A program made the translations under genes and the position numbers. Below are positions 5,318 to 8,013 of a stretch of DNA of 8,013 bases, one piece after another; position 1 is the stretch's first letter; each line of letters opens with the position of its first letter. This DNA comes from Candidatus Omnitrophota bacterium (GTDB lineage Bacteria; Omnitrophota; Gorgyraeia; Gygaellales; Profunditerraquicolaceae). The stretch spans positions 1 through 8,013 of the forward strand of contig CAIRWO010000185.1 in NCBI GenBank assembly GCA_903882345.1, given 5' to 3'. The notes beneath the pieces were generated by a model. That model made no database searches. It saw only the letters and a program-made list of their open reading frames with translations, and had not been told where the DNA came from.

Positions 5318-6010
5318 ATGATATTGCTGTTAAATATAGTATCTATTCTGATCGTTTTAACAATGATCAAGTTTTTCTTGATCGCTGTTTTCTTTTTCCG
5401 GGATATAAGGGGCGCGCAGAAAAGAGACCCGGCAGCAAAAGGTTTTATAGAAATTTTATTTTTATATCAGGGTTTGCACGCAATGGTCGCTTACCGCGTA
5501 GCGCATGTTTTCTATAAGCTGCACTTGTTTTTTACCGCACGCTTCGTCAGTCAGGCCGCCCGCTTTATGACCGGCATCGAGATCCACCCCGGAGCCAAGA
5601 TCGGCAAAGAATTTTTTATTGACCACGGTATGGGAGTGGTGATCGGTGAGACCGCGATTATCGGTAATAATGTGCTTCTGTATCAGGGCGTTACGTTGGG
5701 AGGTACCGGACTTGAAAAGGGCAAGCGCCATCCGACGATTGGAAACAACGTGGTCATTGGCGGAGGGGCAAAAGTTTTGGGAAATATTACCATAGGCGAT
5801 AATTCCTACATCGGCGCGAATGCCGTAGTGATCAAAGATGTGCCGCCGAATTCTACGGTTGTAGGCGTTCCGGGAAGGATCACCCGGCAGGAAGGCAAAA
5901 AGATCGAGATCAGCCTCGACCACATACATATCCTTGACCCGATAATGCAAAGTATGGACGAATTAGAAAAAAGAGTCGAGGAACTGGAAAAAGACAAACC
6001 TAAATCTTAA
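5318..6010 (+). CDS. cysE: Serine O-acetyltransferase with an N-terminal membrane segment
   Basis: A 230-residue CysE that makes O-acetylserine from serine and acetyl-CoA, the first step of cysteine synthesis. The helical region RDPAAKGFIEILFLYQGLHAMVAYRVAH (from residue 36) and the left-handed beta-helix of hexapeptide repeats (about 86-186) are typical. Catalytic Asp102-His103 in FIDHGMGVVIGETA and His138 in KRHPTIG are present, with the acetyl-CoA-site TLGGTG at 126-131. The first 27 residues are strongly hydrophobic, an apparent membrane anchor that the usual short Bacillus-type enzyme lacks. The C-terminus (about 212-226) is a charged, likely coiled-coil helix. The usual cysteine-feedback tail of the Escherichia coli enzyme is not evident. 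The strong ribosome site at 5307-5314 supports this start. The stop overlaps the cysS start by one base. Confidence 0.94.
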   Translation: MILLLNIVSILIVLTMIKFFLIAVFFFRDIRGAQKRDPAAKGFIEILFLYQGLHAMVAYRVAHVFYKLHLFFTARFVSQAARFMTGIEIHPGAKIGKEFFIDHGMGVVIGETAIIGNNVLLYQGVTLGGTGLEKGKRHPTIGNNVVIGGGAKVLGNITIGDNSYIGANAVVIKDVPPNSTVVGVPGRITRQEGKKIEISLDHIHILDPIMQSMDELEKRVEELEKDKPKS

Positions 6011-7419
6011 TGCCCATTCAGATAAATAATTCTCTTACCCGTAAAAAAGAAGAGTTTCTTCCTTTAAATCCGCCGCTGGTAAATATCTACACCTGTGGTG
6101 TCACTGTCTATGACGATTGCCATATCGGCCATGCCCGTAGCCTTTACATTTTCGATGTAATCAAAAGGTATCTTAAATACCGCGGTTTTAAGGTTAAGTT
6201 TGTGCGTAACATTACCGACATCGATGACAAGATCATTAACCGCGCCAATGAGCTTAAGGTTGATTGGCAGGAGCTGGTAAAGAAGTATATTGAAAGATAT
6301 TATGAAGACCTATCGGTGCTGGGAATTGAAAAGGCGGATTTTGAGCCGCGGGCAACGGAAAATATCAAAGAGATGGTCACGCATATCAGAGGCCTGGTCA
6401 CATTGGGCTTTGCTTATGAGGCAGGCGGGGATGTATATTTTGACGTGCGCAAGTTCGCTGGATACGGTAAATTATCCGGCCAGAGCATTGACCAAATGGA
6501 AGCAGGCGCAAGGATCGATCCTTCGGAGTTAAAAAGAGACCATCTGGATTTTGCCCTTTGGAAGAAATCAAAGCCGGGGGAACCGGAATGGGACAGCCCT
6601 TGGGGTAAGGGCAGGCCCGGATGGCATATTGAATGCTCTGTGATGAGCACGAAATATTTAAAGACTGATACATTAGATATCCACGCCGGCGGCAGGGACC
6701 TGATCTTTCCGCACCATGAAAATGAAATTGCGCAGGCAGAGGCGCTGACGAAAAAGCCGTTTGCCAAATACTGGATCCACCATGGCCTCTTGACGATTAA
6801 CGGGCAAAAGATGTCCAAGTCGCTGGGGAATTTTGTAACCATAAAAGATTTCATAGATAAATATAAGAACGCCGATTTATTAAAGTTATTCTTTTTATCC
6901 GCGCACTACTCGCATCCGATTGATTATAGTGATGAAAAGGTTAAGGAAGCCAAAAAACAAATTAAAAGTTTTAAGGAATTTTTCACTAAAGTTAATTCTT
7001 GGAGACTTAGAAAAGGAAAATCAAAAACAGATACGAGCAAAGTTGATACAGCCGCAATAGATGATATTTGTATTAAGTTTCAGAAAGCAATGGATGATGA
7101 TTTTAATATGCCTCAAGCCTTAGCTTGTTTATTTGAATTAAGGGATTTAGGTCTAGGGTTTATTTCTTTGGATAAAGAAGATGCATTTAATCATGCTAAA
7201 TCTAAACTAGAAACTTTCTTTAACATATTTGGGCTTGTGCTCTCAACAAAAGAAATACCAGAAGAAATTAAGAAAAAGGTTGAAGAGAGAGACGCAGCTA
7301 AGATAGATAAGGATTTTCAGAAAGCAGATAGCATAAGAAAAGAAATAGGGAGATTTGGATTTGCTGTAAGCGATACTGCCGGCGGTACTACTATAATATA
7401 TTTACCTGAAGATAATTAA
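6010..7419 (+). CDS. cysS: Cysteine-tRNA ligase
   Basis: A 469-residue class I cysteinyl-tRNA synthetase of normal length, which charges tRNA-Cys with cysteine. Zinc ligands are Cys29 (YTCGVTVYD), Cys209 (WHIECSVM), His235 and Glu239 (FPHHENE). The HIGH motif is at 38-41 and KMSKS at 267-271. A DALR-type helical region (about 345-410) and a C-terminal helical tail follow. No Shine-Dalgarno is seen before ATG 6010, and TAATG overlaps the cysE stop, so translation is probably coupled to cysE. Cysteine synthesis beside cysteine charging is a logical pairing and is also found in Bacillus. Base composition changes inside the gene: about 50% GC over 6541-6840 but about 34% over 7081-7380 by hand count. 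All catalytic motifs lie in the GC-richer part. The frame is intact throughout. Confidence 0.97.
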   Translation: MPIQINNSLTRKKEEFLPLNPPLVNIYTCGVTVYDDCHIGHARSLYIFDVIKRYLKYRGFKVKFVRNITDIDDKIINRANELKVDWQELVKKYIERYYEDLSVLGIEKADFEPRATENIKEMVTHIRGLVTLGFAYEAGGDVYFDVRKFAGYGKLSGQSIDQMEAGARIDPSELKRDHLDFALWKKSKPGEPEWDSPWGKGRPGWHIECSVMSTKYLKTDTLDIHAGGRDLIFPHHENEIAQAEALTKKPFAKYWIHHGLLTINGQKMSKSLGNFVTIKDFIDKYKNADLLKLFFLSAHYSHPIDYSDEKVKEAKKQIKSFKEFFTKVNSWRLRKGKSKTDTSKVDTAAIDDICIKFQKAMDDDFNMPQALACLFELRDLGLGFISLDKEDAFNHAKSKLETFFNIFGLVLSTKEIPEEIKKKVEERDAAKIDKDFQKADSIRKEIGRFGFAVSDTAGGTTIIYLPEDN

Positions 7420-7460
7420 TTTGTTCTTTTGTAATTTTGCGTCTGGCTTGTTTTAGTTTC

Positions 7461-7573
7461 TCGCAGGGACGCTCGCCCGCCCAGCGTGCGGGGCTTCGCT
7501 CGGGAGTCGGCTTTCGCTCTGCCTTACACGCAGGTTACGTGCTGAATTGGGGACGTCCCAAAAGGGGACACCC
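7461..7573 (+). repeat. GC-rich palindromic intergenic block (REP-like)
   Basis: The 197-base gap 7420-7616 contains no convincing gene. Between AT-rich flanks sits a GC-rich block with several inverted repeats: GCGTG/CACGC (7484-7488 with 7527-7531), GGC/GCC (7509-7511 with 7521-7523), TTCGCT twice (7495-7500 and 7513-7518), and a perfect 10-base palindrome GGGACGTCCC (7550-7559). GTCCC (7555-7559) can also pair with GGGAC (7565-7569) around an A-rich loop, and GGGGAC repeats directly at 7549 and 7564. Motifs of this kind are common in dispersed REP-type elements linked to Y1 (RAYT) transposases. No transposase is in the window. Some stems could help end transcription after cysS, but no U-run follows them. 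Confidence 0.45.
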
Positions 7574-7601
7574 GGAAGAAAGATTGAATTCGTAAGATTT
7601 T

Positions 7602-7609
7602 AAGGGGAG
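7602..7609 (+). promoter_or_regulatory. Ribosome binding site of the partial exported-protein gene
   Basis: AAGGGGAG lies 7 bases before the ATG at 7617. It is the main support, with the signal-like N-terminus, for calling a gene that runs off the window. Confidence 0.6.
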
Positions 7610-7616
7610 AAACGAA

Positions 7617-8013
7617 ATGAGATGCTGTATTAAAAGTACAATAAACCAAATAATGGTTTTAGGAATGATTATAATAATTTGTGGTTATGTCTTTGCTTCT
7701 AAAACGATTAGAGCTGAAGACTTATCTCTTTCCCCCTCTGAAAAAATGTTTAATAATTTCCAGTCTATTGCTGCTGAAGCTGCTCTTGAAATATTAAAGG
7801 ATTATAAGGCAACTCCAGAGCAGGCTAAACATATGAAAGGAACGCTCCAGGAAACAGCTAATGCGTTTGCCTCGAAATTAATGGAGGTATATAAAAATTC
7901 TTTTGTAGTTTCTGATGTCGAAGCTAAAAAAATTCTTTCCGGTCAATATGATGTTAAGAATAAAGAAAATATAAAAAATTACATATTTCAACTTAAAATT
8001 TCAGATGCTTCTC
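7617..8013 (+). CDS. Exported protein of unknown function, N-terminal part
   Basis: An open frame of 132 codons from ATG 7617 with no stop before the window edge; the 3' end is outside. The N-terminus MRCCIKSTINQ is followed by a hydrophobic core (about 12-27, IMVLGMIIIICGYVFA) and then polar sequence, as in a Sec signal peptide, with plausible cleavage after VFA (27) or IRA (33). A Cys in the core (IIICGY) is not a standard lipobox. The mature part is charged, with likely helical stretches, for example around 43-95, and no motif I recognise. The gene is AT-rich, unlike the housekeeping genes but like the 3' part of cysS, and lies beyond a repeat-like block, so it is probably not in the cysS operon. 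I assign no function. Confidence 0.65.
   Translation, partial: MRCCIKSTINQIMVLGMIIIICGYVFASKTIRAEDLSLSPSEKMFNNFQSIAAEAALEILKDYKATPEQAKHMKGTLQETANAFASKLMEVYKNSFVVSDVEAKKILSGQYDVKNKENIKNYIFQLKISDAS

Noticed and set aside
5462..5950. 162-codon antisense open frame inside cysE
   Set aside because: It lies opposite the conserved catalytic and beta-helix region of CysE and shows no family features; it is a shadow frame.
7420..7616. tRNA gene or small RNA after cysS
   Set aside because: No cloverleaf with a T-loop motif and acceptor pairing could be built. The hairpins are better explained as REP-like palindromes.

Overview
The window holds a dense, all-plus-strand housekeeping segment of a diderm bacterium. 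A lipid-transport cassette of the Mla type (mlaE end, mlaF, mlaD) implies an outer membrane. It is followed by radA, a membrane PIN/TRAM gene, ispD, ispF, cysE and cysS. That order matches the Bacillus subtilis run radA-disA-yacL-ispD-ispF-gltX-cysE-cysS with disA and gltX missing. A Firmicutes-like order beside an outer-membrane transporter, with moderate GC and compact translation-coupled genes, would fit a candidate phylum such as Omnitrophota. That placement is inference from layout, not from a database match.

Region by region: 2-844 carries the last 23 codons of an MlaE-like permease and its ATPase partner MlaF. 845-999 is a structured leader in front of mlaD (1000-1605). 1606-1637 is a four-unit heptanucleotide repeat in front of radA (1638-3008). 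3009-3138 is a second copy of the structured leader, in front of the PIN/TRAM gene (3139-4119). From there to 7419 the genes are almost continuous: PIN/TRAM and ispD overlap by one base, ispD and ispF are joined by a heptanucleotide repeat, the ribosome site of cysE lies inside the end of ispF, and cysE and cysS overlap by one base. 7420-7616 is a GC-rich, palindrome-rich non-coding block. 7617-8013 is the start of an AT-rich gene for an exported protein of unknown function that runs off the edge.

The functions form three groups: phospholipid transport between membranes (Mla); DNA recombination and repair (RadA); and two short biosynthetic sets, the MEP isoprenoid pathway (IspD, IspF) and cysteine synthesis and charging (CysE, CysS).

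The most interesting signal is the pair of leaders. They are about 88% identical over their 3' 77 bases and keep the same two hairpins. Three base pairs have changed on both sides between the copies. Each leader ends in a Shine-Dalgarno sequence that can pair with the base of the second hairpin, so two folds exclude each other. Each also holds an open 14-codon reading frame whose stop abuts the Shine-Dalgarno. This could be a repeated cis-acting RNA switch or a mobile repeat carrying a ribosome site. A second theme is three degenerate arrays with a 7-base period, at radA, inside ispD and across the ispD/ispF junction. A third is a fall in GC from about 50% to about 34% within cysS (counted by hand).
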